Positions 12,781-25,805 of a stretch of DNA of 64,000 nucleotides are shown here, piece by piece. The notes beneath the pieces were generated by a model, which did no database searches, was not told the DNA's origin, and worked only from the letters and a program-made list of their open reading frames with translations. The position numbers and the translations under genes are program-made. The stretch comes from Lycium barbarum (lineage: Eukaryota > Streptophyta > Magnoliopsida > Solanales > Solanaceae). The stretch is from contig NC_083341.1 of NCBI RefSeq assembly GCF_019175385.1, positions 18,732,203 to 18,796,202 on the forward strand, given 5' to 3'. Positions within the stretch are counted from its first letter, which is position 1, and every line of letters starts with the position of its first letter.

Positions 12781-13656
12781 ATGTTATTACTTGCAAGGAT
12801 CGCTCCAACTGATGGCAAGGGCCAAAGACTAATGAGAGATTTTCAATATTCTTTTTCTTGAAAATGTCAATTGGCGTCTGTAGACAAATGTTACTAATAT
12901 TGGCATAGTCATGATTATGAGAGCTTGCTAGCATCACAAAATTCATCTACAGATTTAATGGTTCCTTCCCTCAGAAAATGTTACTTTACTATTTTAAACT
13001 GACTGATAAGTCAAGTTGAGGTTTCGGTTTCTTCATGTGCTTTTACCGGATAAAGCATTTAGCTAGACTCCCTAAAGAATTTTAGGGTAGTCTTTGATAT
13101 TTGAGAACCTTATAAACGATCAATACCTAATCATATTGATAAATACATTCATATTCCCTCGCATAATCACTATATGCTTTTGGGAAGCTATCAATCAATC
13201 AAACTTGTCGACAATGAAAGGAAATTCTTTACTTACAAACTCTTTAACAGGAAAACTCAAAATACTCAATATATTACATTGGAAAATGTGAACGAGAAGA
13301 GCATCTTATTACCTGAACAACAAAACAATGATTTTTCTGACGAAGTTCTCTCAAGTTACATTGTTGTTTCTTGCAGCCACTTCCGCACGAATAATATACC
13401 TATGTGCCCAAAACCAACAGGAAACGTCTACCCTTTTTATATACTATCAATATCGAAATCCCAGTAAATGAAATATCATGATCATTAATATCAAAATTAA
13501 AGTCATTGAAAAAACTATTACAGTTTATTGGGGAAGCAAAAAGATTATGTAACCTATTAATATGAGCTGTGTGCAGTTCACTATCAAACAGACCATGCAT
13601 TTGAACCACACTGATTACCTCCGTGCTGCATAAACTACAGTGAGTCCATCTCCTGC
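12781..13656. other. PMD intron sequence, no gene
   Basis: No feature recognised. The overlapping open frames at 13094-13467 and 13400-13609 have no domain and are treated as chance. The sequence becomes the left edge of the tandem duplication at about 13657. Confidence 0.4.
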
Positions 13657-15489
13657 ATTGACCTATGACAAGAGAACCTATTTTTAGAGGTCACATGTCA
13701 TCAAGAAAAATTCAAAACACAAACATAATATTTCATTTATAAAAGAAAATAGGAAGGCAATTAAGGAGTTCAGATATCACAACTACATCATTTAAACACT
13801 ATTAGTTTCACAAACGCATCCGAAGAATTGTCCAGATACACATTTCTCCACATATTTCTATATATCTAGATATCAAATAAAAGAAGGAAAAATCAATGAA
13901 AGTTAATCATGTATACCTTAGTGTCTAGATAGATACTCCACACATAGAGATAGAACGAAAGCTTTCTGCTAATAATGAATTCCTGGCAAAATGTAATTAC
14001 TAATTGTAGCACAATCAAAATGTAGAGCACCATAAAAGAATTATCCTTTAGTCATTTTCTTTCATGAAAAAGATTCATTCTTTTAGAAAAAAAAAATGAA
14101 TTTGCAAATACATCCTAATAAGGGAAGTATTTTAAGAAAAAATGAATTTGCAAATAAATCCCAAATAAGGGATAAGAAACATATTTCACTATCATACTAT
14201 TAGTTGCCAAAAAATCTTTTAAATGACCTATATTTGTGCTATCCAAAGTTCTGGCCATGCAAAAGGATAGAGATTTATGTTAAAATCACCTAAAAAGAAA
14301 TGGAATACAATATTATTTCAGTTGTTTCAGGCATATCATCAAACACCTAAACCGCACCAAGATTCTTCCCTTTTAATTAGAATTTTTTTGTCCAGATGGC
14401 AACTCAATTATGCTTAGTGCTAGGAGCATTCGAGCAATAACAACCACATGCACAGTATCTACCCAATTGTTTTTAACGACCAAAAAAAAAAAAAACGAGT
14501 TGCTTATAAACCACTAATCCACATATACATTGAATTAAGAAAAAATGAAGCACAGACGGAAAACGAGCTTTATAGGAAAATGAAGATTCTAAATGCGTAA
14601 GTTTATAAAAAATAAAAAAAAGAATTAAAGCTCTACCTTCTCGCCAAGAAAGTAAAGAATGCAAAAGATCAGCTGGAAAGAAAGTCGCGTGGTGCGTTGT
14701 ACACGTTACACCTGGAAAGTTAAAAGACTCAATTTAAGGCCAAACACAAAATGACAGGATTACCCTTCGTCGTCCAACAAGCTTCACTTATTAATAGTTT
14801 AAAAATTAAAAAATTTAACAGTTCGACACTAAATCGATTTCACAATCAATGTATATTTATGACTCTTATGTTTGAATTCAATTGATTTAAAACACCTAAA
14901 TATTAGCGAAAAATTTAAATGACGAATTTTCCCAAGTATTTTTTAATTGCATATATAATATACTTGCTAATTATATTGTCTATGCATGTAGTCTTGTTCT
15001 TTATCACCATATAAGCATGTCTTTAAATATACATGTAAATAACATCTTTAGTTTTGTGAAAACCCATAATTTAATTTTAAATTCTCAATTAATTGACAGT
15101 ATAATATTTTTGATATCATAGTTTGTGTGGGAGCCTTATACAGAGGCCATCAATAATGAACTTCCAGAGTGGTGCCAACGTGGTCAAGACATTTGGAGGG
15201 TGCATGTGCCACTCATTTGTGGGATCTACTGTGAGGCACATGGTGGGTCGGGTCCTCATACAATTTGATAGGAAGCAGCATATTTTGGGACCCTTTCCCC
15301 CACATGAACCATTTCATTTTGAGCTGGACAAATGGTTTAAGGTAACACATCAGCAGTTGGACTATTTCCAGAGCACGGCTCATACTTGGACAAATCATCA
15401 GAGACATTCGTCGTCATACCCCCCACCTACGACCACTGTTCTTATACATTGTCCATTTCTTCTCCAAAAGATTTATTAACCACAAATGT

Positions 15490-15915
15490 GCTAGAGGTGA
15501 CAACGTTTTGATTTGTTCCATCCTTATTTTGTACTTCTTCTTCTCGTGCTCTATAGCCATGAACCACAAAATCTATGGAGTGTGACGGGTGGCTGTAACC
15601 ATTCATGTGTTTGGATAGATTGCAAGATGTCTTGATGACGGTTAGAAATAAGTCCAATTCCTTGTCTATCACAAATAACATGTCTCCACAACAACCTGAG
15701 AAACCATGTCGATGACTCAAAGCTCTCACATGCAACTACATCATATGCAAGTGGAAAAATATTGACGTTCATATCAATTCCAACAGCAATCAACAACTTC
15801 ATCTTATACTTACCATAGACATGAGAGCTGTCTATTGAGATGACCGAACTGCAACTTTTGAATCCATTGATGTTTAGTTTAAAGTCCTAGAAACGATACT
15901 TAAAGATGTGTTCGC
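15490..15915 (-). pseudogene. MULE transposase fragment, copy 1
   Basis: Read on the minus strand, the fragment contains KLLIAVGIDMNVNIFPLAYDVVACESFES, followed by WFLRLLWRHVICDRQGIGLISNRHQDI. This matches the catalytic region of Mutator-like transposases (LLIAVG.DAN..I.PLAF..VE.E...SW.WF...I.DRH.GI). Frame breaks follow. The LINE inserted at its upstream edge at 15916, and the remainder is found from 23409 on. It is convergent with the PMD last exon, the two ending within about 10-20 bases of each other. Confidence 0.75.
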
Positions 15916-15992
15916 AAACAGAGGTTGGAAAAGGAAAAATGCTTCTTTCTCTCTCTTCTCCTATGCAAACCTTAACCCTAGTGTAGCCTCTC

Positions 15993-18591
15993 ATGGCGAC
16001 TGGCCAGTCATCAAATCCTAACTACCAATCACATTTCCCAGCCTTACCTCCACCACCAAAAATACAAACATCTTCTTCTTCTTTTACGCCTACACTTCCT
16101 ATAAACCCTAACCCTAATAGCTTTGCTCAAACCATGCTGCATGGAATGGAGCCAACTTCACTTTTGCAATGTGAACCTATACCACAGAAGAAAGTAATGT
16201 ATGTTAATGGTATTCTATACGTGAAATGGATGACGAAGGAAATAACTTGCATGGAACAGATAGAAAACTTGCAATATGCCATTGTTGGTAAGTTTTCTTA
16301 TGGTTGGCCTGAACTAGAAGAATTGAGAACCATAATTCCTACGCAATGTGGTGTAAGGGGTAAATGCACAGTAGGGTTTTTTCGAAATAGACATGTTTTG
16401 ATTTGTTGTACGTTAATGGAAGATTTCATTACCATTTCTTCCAAAAGTTCCTTTTAGTTGAAGTCGAAGGATAGATATATCTACCAGTTGAGGCCTCTCA
16501 TTTATGATTCTAATTTCAAAATAGATGAGGAAACAACCATAGCCATGGCTTGGATTTCGTTTCCAAATCTTTTGCCTACCTACTTTGTGAGAGAGTCGTT
16601 ATTTACCTTGGCATCTGCTGTTGGAAAGCCCTTGCAATTGGATTTGGCTACGATTAATAAAACCAGGCCCAATTGTGCAAGGGTTAAGGTTCAGGTAGAT
16701 CTACTTGCTGATATGCTAAAGTTTGTGATGATGGAGATTGAAGATGAGGACACGAAGGCAGTTGGGGAAGTTAAAGTAAAGATCCAATATGACTTCTTGC
16801 CTCAATATTATACTGAATGCATGCTACAAGGACACTCGAATGCATATTGTGGAGTGTTACATCCAGAACTAATGCGAGAGAATATTGTATAGTCAACCAC
16901 GAATAACACAATGGGGAAACTTGATAATGAGAAGCAATAGGTGGTTGACCAAGGACAAGGTGTGTTAGAAAGGCAAAATCACAAGAATAGAGGAAGAATT
17001 GTGTAGAGATTTGTACCAAAAGTTCTATCTAGTGGGATTGTGGTGACATATCAAGGGGAACAAAGCTACTAAGAACCAAAAGGAGAAGAATAAGTCTATT
17101 GTGAGGGAGCACAAGCAAGATGAATCCCTTAAGCATGATGAAGGTGTTGCTAAACAAAATAAGTTTGATATATTAGCAAATTTAGTTGAAGAAGGAGAAA
17201 TCGGTCATGAATTAGTTGTTCAGGTGGAAAATAATAATAGTGATGACTCTGCTGTGAAAAATACAAAGGAATAGGTGATGGACAAATTTGTTGCTAGAAA
17301 TAATTCTAATGTAAAACAAGCCTCAAAGGTGGTGGAGAGCACTGCTAACAATGCAGAAGGTGCAAACAAGGTTATATAAGACATTGTAGTAGAAGTTTCC
17401 AATGAAGCAAAAGAAAGTGTTGTGGATAGTATGCCAAATCCAATTGCTGTTGATGTTCCAAAGGATAGCAATATGGAGAGTTCTGAAGATGTCATGCACA
17501 AACTAGAGGTAGTGGTTAACACTATCAATAATGTGGAGAATGTAAGCAAAATACCAGATGACAAGGTGTTAGATGCGTGCAAAGGGAATAAAGAGGATAA
17601 TACATCTGTTAATTCTGATGTTTTGTCTGAAAATGTGGATCTTTGTCATACAATTGTTAATAATAGAGATACCTCAGAAGGTGTGAATGTTCTTGATGGT
17701 TCTGAACTAAATACAGAGGAAGCTTGTGGGGATGAAGTACAGGTTCCAAGATTGGAGATAGTAGATGTGTATAATGAAAAGAGGGATAAGTTTGGCTATG
17801 AAGATGATGCTGAAGATTCTGAGCCTGCAAGGATCAGTAATGAGAAGATGGTTAATGAAGCTGACTTGAATCATATCCAACCCTCAGATTCAGTTAATCT
17901 GAAGGAGGGACTTGGTGATGATTAGAAGGTGGATGATTCTTTCAAGCAGGTTGGAGGAAGTATTATTTTGTCACAAAGGGAACATGTTGGTTCTACAAAG
18001 GGTAACTTTGACCATAATTAAGGGAATGCATTTTTGCTGATTGAAGATCAAGAGGATGTGTCAAGTCCTGGTGATAATTTGGAGGCACATGAGTCCATCA
18101 AAAGCAGGAACAATGCAGATATGTTGCCTAAAGAGAAAACTAAAGTTGGGACTGATAATGACACTATATGTTATGGGGAAGAAGGCAATTTGGTAGTTGG
18201 TTGTTATCCAAGTAAACTTCCTTCAGATACTATTGATAGGGAATCAGATTCACATACACAAGTTTCAGTGCAAAATAGTTTGGTTTTGAAGGAAACTATA
18301 TATGATGTTTCAGTGCAAAGGAAAGCTTCTCCGAAAAAGGAGCTTCATGATTTAGTCTCTCATAATCTGAATGACTTAGAGATCCAAAACAAGAATTTAG
18401 AAGAGTTGAAAGAGAATTCTTCAGACTTGCAGGATATGCAGCAGGAAGACATTGAGCATCATATGATTGATATTGCTACGCATGCAGGAGTATCACCAAA
18501 GAAGAATGGCAAGGACAGCAGAAAGGGCAAAAAGAATAAGAAGGATGTTGATGTGCAAGTCATAAGATCTATTTCTAAGAGAAACGCATAA
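15993..18591 (+). pseudogene. LINE ORF1: DUF4283 / zinc-knuckle protein, broken
   Basis: Translation starts at ATG 15993 with a Ser/Pro-rich leader, FPALPPPPK. The DUF4283 region follows (VGKFSYGWPELEELR, then GKCTVGFFRNRHVLI). After an in-frame TAG at 16455 the same frame continues with [15 protein letters not shown] and a knuckle-like [11 protein letters not shown] near 16822. In-frame TAGs follow at 16890, 16938 and 17004, then a frame shift. The rest is an acidic, low-complexity tail rich in Glu, Asp, Asn and Ser, open at 17422-17925 and 18034-18591 and ending Lys-rich. In this family ORF1 is thought to bind the element's RNA. Original C-terminal boundary uncertain. Confidence 0.8.
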
Positions 18592-18668
18592 TCAAATAAG
18601 AAAATTGGAGAATCCAAACCATGCAGATTTCCTGCAAAAAGAGGTGCAGCTTCTAAATCCTGTTCCTA

Positions 18669-21600
18669 ATGATATTAAAAACATTCATTTGGAACATCAG
18701 GTCTGTGAATACTCAGAAGGCCTTCCATAGAGTTCAAATATTACATAGACATCACAAGTTCATTTTGATTGCTCTTATGGAACCTTTTTAAGACTCAAGG
18801 CATATTTCTAGATACAAAAGAAGATTGGGTATGAGTTTGGCAAATCATAGTTGTAATGGGTAGATCTGGTATTTTGTCAATGAAGGAGTAGATATGGAGG
18901 TTTTAATGGATAAAGAACAAGAATTTATCATCAAGTTATGACTGCAGAACAATGGTAAGGTCCTAGTTACTACACTGGTATATGCAAAATATGATGCTAA
19001 TAAAAGATTAGAGTTGTGGGATAGCATTTATGCTTTGTCCAACAATATGAATTACCCATGGTTAATTGGGGAAGATCTTAATGTCATTATGAATGAAGAG
19101 GAAAAGATTGGAGGGTTACCAGTGTATCATACAGAGTTTGAAGATTTTGCTTTTTGTATGAATTCTTGTGAATTGACAGAAATTAAATTTAGAGGCAGTC
19201 CTTTACTTGGTGGAATGGTAGAGCTAGAGATGATTGCATTTTTAAGAGGTTGGACAGAATTTTAGTGAATAGTCATTTTCTAGATTGGTTTGGCAATTTG
19301 AGTATGGAGCATATGTCCAGAATTGGTTCAGACCATGCACCTCTTTTTTTGACTAAAGGAGAACAACTTCAACACTTTTATAAGCCTATTAAATTCTTCA
19401 AATTTTGGTTGTAAAATGAATCATTCATGCAAACAGTAGAGTTGCATTGGGAGACTGATTATATTGGGGATGCTTTCATTACCTTCAAATTAAAGATGAA
19501 GAAGTTAAAAACTGCTCTATCTAAATGGATTAGGGAGATCTATGGGGATCTATGGGGATATTTTCAAACAGTTGACTATCAGAGAGGATATTGTCAAGAT
19601 TAAGGAACAACTTTTTGAAAAGAATCCTTCTGAAGTTAATAGGATGGTTTTACAACAAGGACATGCAGAATCAAGAGATACTTACACTTTGAGGAGGAGT
19701 TTTGGAGATAAAAAGCTGGGATTCAGTGGCATACATAAGGGGATAGAAATACTAGATTCTTTCATAGTTTGGTTAATGGAAGAAGAAAGAGGTTGCAACT
19801 CACCAGAATTCAAAATGGAGAAGGAGATTGGATTGATAATAGTGATTTCATTGCTAATGCAGCAATTGAAATTTATCAGAGGCAGTTTACTCAAGAGGCT
19901 ACTTACTCAAATTATAGCATACTAGAACATGTTCAGGAGAGTGTCACACAGGGGCAGAATTCTGCATTATGTTCTATGCCTTCATTAGAGGAAGTGAAAA
20001 GAACTGTTTTTGAGCTTGCAAGGGATAGTGCATGTGGACCTGATGGCTTTTCAGGTGTGTTTTATCAAAATGCTGGGATATTTTATAATGTGGTGAAAGC
20101 TTTCTATAAAGGACAGACACTACCAAAATCTGTCACTCATACAAATTTGGTACTGCTACCAAATGAAGGAAACTATCAACACTTTTTCTAATCTGAGGCC
20201 CATCAGTCTGAGTAACTTCATTAACAAGGTCATTACTAGAGTTATTCATGGTAGGTTGGATCCCATCTTGCCTTCATTGATATCTCCAAATCAGTCTGGT
20301 TTTGTCAAAGGCAGGAACATTATTGAAAATGTGTTGCTTACACAAGAATTAGTTGCTGATATCAGGAAAAGAGGAAAACCAGCAAATGGGATCATCAAGT
20401 TAGATATGGCAAAGGCCTATGATAGGGTGTCCTGGAACTATCTTATACAGGTGATGAAGAGGATGGGATTTGCAGATATATTTCTTGATATGATTTGGAG
20501 GATTGTGGCAAATAATTGGTATCCTATTCTCATAAATGGGCAGGCTCATGGTTTCTTTCATTCATCAAGAGGTGTAAAGCAAGGAGATCCTTTATCACCT
20601 GCTTTGTTTATCTTGGCTGCTGAAGTACTATCTAGAGCTCTAAATTCTCTTTTTGAAGATGGTATGTTTAGAGGATATGGGATGCCTAAGTGGAGTTCAA
20701 GTTTGAATCACCTGTCTTATGTTGATGATACTATTGTCTTTACTTCTGCTGAAAAGGTGTCTCTTCAAAGAATTATGGGGGTTCTGCATGAGTATGTACT
20801 TGCTTCTGGTCAGAAAATCAATGTGGATAAAAGTGCCTTTTACATGCATAAGAATGTCCCTAGTGAATTGATTGAAGATGTGCAGCAGACTATTGGTTTC
20901 ACTAGGGGGAAATTTCCTTTTACTTATCTTGGATGTCCAATCTTTCATGCTAGAAAGCAGAAGCTTTTCTACAAGGATGTAATGAAAAAGGTTAGGGATA
21001 AACTACAGGCTTGGAAAGGAAAACTGCTATCTTTTGGTGGAAAAGCAGTACTGATCAATAGTGTTCTTCAAAGCATTCCCATTTATCTATTATCAGCAAT
21101 GGTTCCTCCAAAGTGTGTTATTCAGGAGTTGCACAAGCTATTCAACAGATTTTTTTGGCAAAACAAAGAGGAGGGCAAATGTAAGCATTGATCTGAATGG
21201 TCCAAGTGATGTTATCCCAAGAATGAGGGTGGATTAGGATTTAGATCATTGTTTGATGTCTCTAAATCACTTTTCACCGAACTTTGGTGGAGGTTTAGAA
21301 CCAGCAACTCTTTGTGGTCTACCTTCATGTGGAACAAATATTGCAAGAGATTCAGACCAACTGAGGTGCGATGGAAAGGCATATCTCAAACCTGGAAGTT
21401 TATGCTAGAAGCAAGGATGAAATGGAGCAACATATTTGGTGGGAACCTAATAATGGATCATCTTCAGTATGGTTTGATAACTGGTCAAAGCTTGGAGCAC
21501 TGCTGGATAAACTTTCTTCCAACTTTCAAAGAAATGGAACAGTAGAAGAATTGGAAGAGTTAATGGAAGGTGATCATTGGAATATAATAAGAATGCAGGA

Positions 21601-22819
21601 GATATTTCCCAATGACATTTTTGAGATCATCATAAGTAATCTAGGGGAATTGGTGAGAATTCAAGAGAGAGATAAACCAAGGTGGTTGCTTACAAGTTCA
21701 TGAAACTTCTCAGTTAGTAGCTCATGGGGACATATCAGACAAAGAGGTCAAGTTTCACCATCGTGTGCAAAGTTTTGGATCAAAGGACCGCCTTTTAAAA
21801 TATCACTGCTTCTGTGGAGAATCTGGTTCTATAAATTGCCTATTGATAAGGTGCTTCAAAGGATGCACATTTTAAGAGCATCAAGATGTTGGTGCAGTCA
21901 GACTCAGTCTAAAACAGTTAATCATCTTTCTTAACTGGTTCTTTTGCAAGGAAAATATGGAGGTATTTTTGTGCTGCAACAGGAATATCAGGTCCATTTG
22001 TTCAGGCTAACAAACAGTTTTGAAATGGTGCAATACTACAGTGATTGCCAGGCTAAAACCTCTTTATCAGGCTGCCCCAACTCTGATTTTATGGCAAAAT
22101 TGGAAAAGTAGAAACACATGGAGACATGGAGGATCAGTATTAGTCAATAAGGTGCTCTATAAGATTAACATGAATATGTATTTGTTTGCACAACAGAAGT
22201 TTCCAAGGATGCAGAATTTACCAAGAAGCTGGCCTGTCATAGTTCAACATCTGGAGAAGTTCAGCATGTCAATATCATGTAAACAAATAGTATGGAAGCC
22301 ATTAGAGTTAGGAAGTTTCAAATGCAACACTGATGGTGCTTCAAGGGGCAATCCTGGGCCAAGTTCAGCAGTTTTTTGCATAAGAAATCATAGTGGTAAT
22401 CTCATGCATGCACGGGGAAGGAGACTATCTGATACTAATAATCTTATTGCCGAAGCTGTGGCAATTGAGGAAGGGGTGAATAATTGTATTGATCATCTTT
22501 GTTTGCCATTGATAGTAGAAACGGACTCAATGAAAATGCAAAGATCTTAGATGGTATGTGAGAGGTTCCATGGTGTATTTCACTAGTGGTAAAGAGGATC
22601 CAACAATTAAGACAAGGCAGACAGATACAAGTGATCCATGTTCTGAGAGAAGGGAAATGCCTGGCTGATTATTTTACTAATCTGGTTTTTGATTTTGCAG
22701 GTACAATGCAGTTTCATCACTTTCATGAAGTTCCATCAGCAGGAAGAAGGCTAATCAATCTGGAAAAGGATCTAACTCCTAACTTCAGATTCAGTTCACA
22801 GGCAAGGCAAACAGGATAA
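18669..22819 (+). pseudogene. LINE ORF2: endonuclease - reverse transcriptase - RNase H, broken
   Basis: An ATG at 18669 begins [13 protein letters not shown], typical of the apurinic-type endonuclease start. The endonuclease continues through PWLIGEDLNVI and EEKIGGLP (19014-19265, frame-shifted after). Reverse transcriptase is best preserved at 20163-21191: LRPISLSNF, NQSGFVKGR, KLDMAKAYDRVSW, RGVKQGDPLSP, then the catalytic YVDD, where plant L1s usually show F/YADD. The C-terminal RNase H (22300-22550) keeps NTDGASRGNPGP, AEA and ETDS, i.e. the acidic residues. A last piece to 22819 carries VIHVLREGKCLADYF. At least six frame shifts or stops make it inactive. Confidence 0.88.
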
Positions 22820-23394
22820 TACGTAAAATGCTGGGGGATAAAACTGAACATAGCTTTGCTTTCAGTGTGTGGCATTAACTTGATTGTTCAATCTACTGAA
22901 GGCACTGCTATGTTTGGTGGGAAGTTCATATGGTTTGTTACTAAGTACAGTAGCAAATACATGGCTAGAGGAATGCTTATTGAGGATGCACATGATCTGA
23001 ACCTGTATTACAAGTGCACTGCTTCATATTCAGCATGAAGTAGCATTATCAGTGGTTCATATGATCTGGTTTTTCCATATATATGCTAGGTGATTGCAGA
23101 TCCCAACAAACACTGCATGAGAAGATTATCATAACCAAGAATGCCAAAAGAATTCTTCATGAGACTTTGATCCATTCCACCTGTGAGACTTAAAGGTGTG
23201 AAAAATGGATACAAGTCAAGGCCCTTGGAAAGTAGTTATTCTTTTATAGTGTTATTAGGATTTGGTGTAACCTTAGCATACATTTCACTTTCTGTCTTTC
23301 TTTATTTTTGTTCATTTGTTTTTTGATTGTACAGATTGATTTTTTATTAATAAAGTACCACCAGCTTGGGTGGTTTTGATTATTTTTTTTAAAA
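22820..23394 (+). other. LINE 3' UTR
   Basis: Non-coding tail between the ORF2 stop and the TSD. It contains AATAAAG at 23350, the inverted pair ACCACC..GGGTGGT and a terminal T8A7 run in place of a long poly-A. Confidence 0.7.
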
Positions 23395-24869
23395 AAAGAT
23401 GTGTTCGCCTTGCATTGTAGTTAACTTGTGCTTCTACTCAACCTTGACAATTGGAGCTTGGCCGTTACATATTTACCTTTAACTAGAAGTTTGGAACGTA
23501 GAATTTCTTGATGGGAAGCATATTACCGATTTAATAGGCATATCCAACCAGTAGGTTTCGAATACCTAATGCCTAAAGAGGAAAAGGGGAAATTCTTGAA
23601 CAGAGAGTATTTGTAAACAAGAACACTAAAGTCGAGATTACCTATTCATATATGTCATGTGAAGAGCACTAAAGGTATTGTACATGAGCTCACAAATAGA
23701 AAAGGAAATTCAAGAAAAGGCCCTAGCTAGCTAGTGCTTCATGTTTAGACTAACCAATAATCATTCTCCCATGCCTCATGTATTGACCTATGACAAGAGA
23801 ACCTATTTTTAGAGGTCACATGTCATCAAGAAAAATTCAAAACACAAACATAATATTTCATTTATAAAAGAAAATAGGAAGGCAATTAAGGAGTTCACAT
23901 ATCACAACTACATCATTTAAACACTATTAGTTTCACAAACGCATCCGAAGAATTGTCTAGATACACATTTCTACACATATTTCTATATATCTAGATATCA
24001 AATAAAAGAAGGAAAAATCAATGAAAGTTAATCATGTATACCTTAGTGTCTAGATAGATGCTCCACACATAGAGATAGAACGAAAGCTTTCTGCTAATAA
24101 TGAATTCCTGGCAAAATGTAATTACTAATTGTAGCACGATCAAAATGTAGAGCACCATAATAGAATTATCCAATAGTCATTTTATTTTATGAAAAAGATT
24201 CATTCTTTTAGAAAAAAATGAATTTGCAAATACATCCTAATAAGGGAAGTACTTTAAGAAAAAACGAATTTGCAAATAAATCCAAAATAAGGGATAAGCA
24301 GCATATTTCACTATCATATAAGCAGCATATTTCACTATCATACTTTTAGTTGCCAAAAAATAAAATTAAAGGTCTACCTTCTCGCCAAGAAAGTTAAGAA
24401 TGCAAAAGATCAGCTGGAAAGAAAGTCACGTGGTGCTTTGTACACGTTACACCTGGAAAGCTAAAAGACTCAATTTAAGCACAAAGCACAAACACAAAAT
24501 GACAGGATTACCCTTTGTCGTCCAAAAAGCTTCACTTATTAATAGTTTAAAAATTAAAAAATTTAACAGTTCGACACTAAATCGATTTCACAATCAATGT
24601 ATATTTATGACTCTTATGTTTGAATTCAATTGATTTAAAACACCTAAATATTAGTGGAAAATTTAAATGACGAATTTGCCCAAGTATTTTTTAATTGCAT
24701 ATATAATATACTTGCTAATTATATTGTCCATGCATGCAGTCTTGTTCTTTATCACCATATAAGTATGTCTTTAAATATACATGTAAATAACATCTTTAGT
24801 TTTGTGAAAATGCATAATTTAATTTTAAATTCTCTATTAATTGACTGTATAATATTTTTGATATCATAG

Positions 24870-25137
24870 TTTGTGTGGGAGCCTTATACAGAGGCCATCA
24901 ATAATGGACTTCCAGAGTGGTGCCGATGTGGTCAGGACATTTGGAGGGTGCACGTGCCACTCATTTGTGGGATCTACTGTGAGGCACATGATGGGTCGGG
25001 TCCTCATACAATTTGATAAGAAGCAGCGTGTTTCGGGACCATTTCCCTCACATGAACCATTTCATTTTGAGCTGGATAAACGGTTTAAGGTAACACAACA
25101 GCAGTTGGACTATTTTCAGAGCACAGCTCATACTTAG
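24870..25137 (+). pseudogene. PMD last exon, duplicated copy
   Basis: Paralog of 15122-15479, preceded by the same TATCATAG acceptor context. Blocks VWEPYTEAINN and GRVLIQFDKKQ lie in different frames, because the same frame shift in GAGGCACATG is present in both copies. Here the conserved HTW codon has become TAG (25135-25137), which copy 1 still reads as TGG. There is no upstream exon in this copy, so it cannot be expressed as a PMD protein. Confidence 0.75.
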
Positions 25138-25189
25138 GCAAATGGTCGGAGACATTCGCCGTCATACCCTCCACCTACGACCACCGTTC

Positions 25190-25672
25190 TTATACATTGT
25201 CCATTTCTTCTCCAAAAGATTTATTAACCACAAATGTGTTGGAGGTGACAACGTTTCGATTTGTTCCATCCTCGTTTTGTACTTCTTCTTCTTCTGGTAC
25301 TCTGTAGCCAGGAACCACAAAATCTATGGAGTGTGACGGCTGCTGTAACCATACATATGTTTGGATACATTGGAAGATATCTTGATGACGATTAGAAATA
25401 AGTCCAATTTCTTGTCTATCACAAACAACATGTCTCCACAACAACTTGAGAAACCATGTCCATGACTCAAAGCTCTCACATGCAACTACATCATATGCAA
25501 GTGGAAAAATATTGGCGTTCATATCAATTCCAACAGCAATCAACAATTTCATCTCATACTTACCATAAACATGAGAGTCGTCCCTTGAGATGATCGACCT
25601 GCAACTTTTGAATCCATTGATGTTTAGTTTAAAGGCCCAGAACTGATACTTAAAGATGTGTTCGCCTTGCAT
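25190..25672 (-). pseudogene. MULE transposase fragment, copy 2
   Basis: A 160-codon open stretch on the minus strand with FKLNINGFKSCRSIISRDDSH, KLLIAVGIDMNANIFPLAYD and IGLISNRHQDI, the core of a Mutator-like (MULE) transposase, where the usual D.TH appears as DDSH. This is longer than copy 1 because it lacks the LINE. N- and C-terminal parts of a full transposase (about 700 residues) are missing. It faces the PMD exon tail to tail. Confidence 0.8.
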
Positions 25673-25805
25673 TGTAGTTGACTTGTGCTTCCACTCAACC
25701 TTGATAGTTGGAGCTTGGCCGTTACATATTTACCTTTAACTAGAAGTTTGGAATGAAGAACTTCTTGGTAGGAAGCATATTACCGATTTAATAGGCATAT
25801 CCGAC

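Larger units (their letters stand above)
15916..23394 (+). mobile_element. Full-length plant L1-type LINE (DUF4283 ORF1), 7.5 kb
   Basis: A 14-bp TSD AAAGATGTGTTCGC (15902-15915 and 23395-23408) bounds the insertion. The uninterrupted target occurs once in the paralogous copy at about 25651-25664, confirming both ends. Order: short 5' UTR, ORF1 with DUF4283 and a CCHC-like knuckle, ORF2 with endonuclease, reverse transcriptase and RNase H, then a 3' UTR ending in a hairpin-like CCACCAGCTTGGGTGG and a short T/A-rich tail. Both ORFs are broken by stops and frame shifts, so it is immobile. Target-primed reverse transcription would explain the variable-length TSD. Confidence 0.92.
13657..23780. 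repeat. Tandem segmental duplication, copy 1 (interrupted by a LINE)
   Basis: Copy 1 begins at ATTGACCTATGACAAGAGAA and runs through 15915, resumes after the LINE at 23409, and ends at about 23780, immediately before the same phrase starts copy 2. It contains the last PMD exon, antisense MULE transposase remains, and a homolog of the last 48 or so bases of GT90 exon 6 with its stop region (23737-23780). Copy 1 retains about 400 bases (14222-14620) missing from copy 2; A-rich stretches at both borders suggest a microhomology deletion in copy 2. By eye the copies differ at several percent of positions. Confidence 0.85.

Noticed and set aside
13174..13467. 97-codon frame overlapping another at 13094
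   Set aside because: No recognisable domain; overlapping frames of similar length in AT-rich intron DNA suggest chance.
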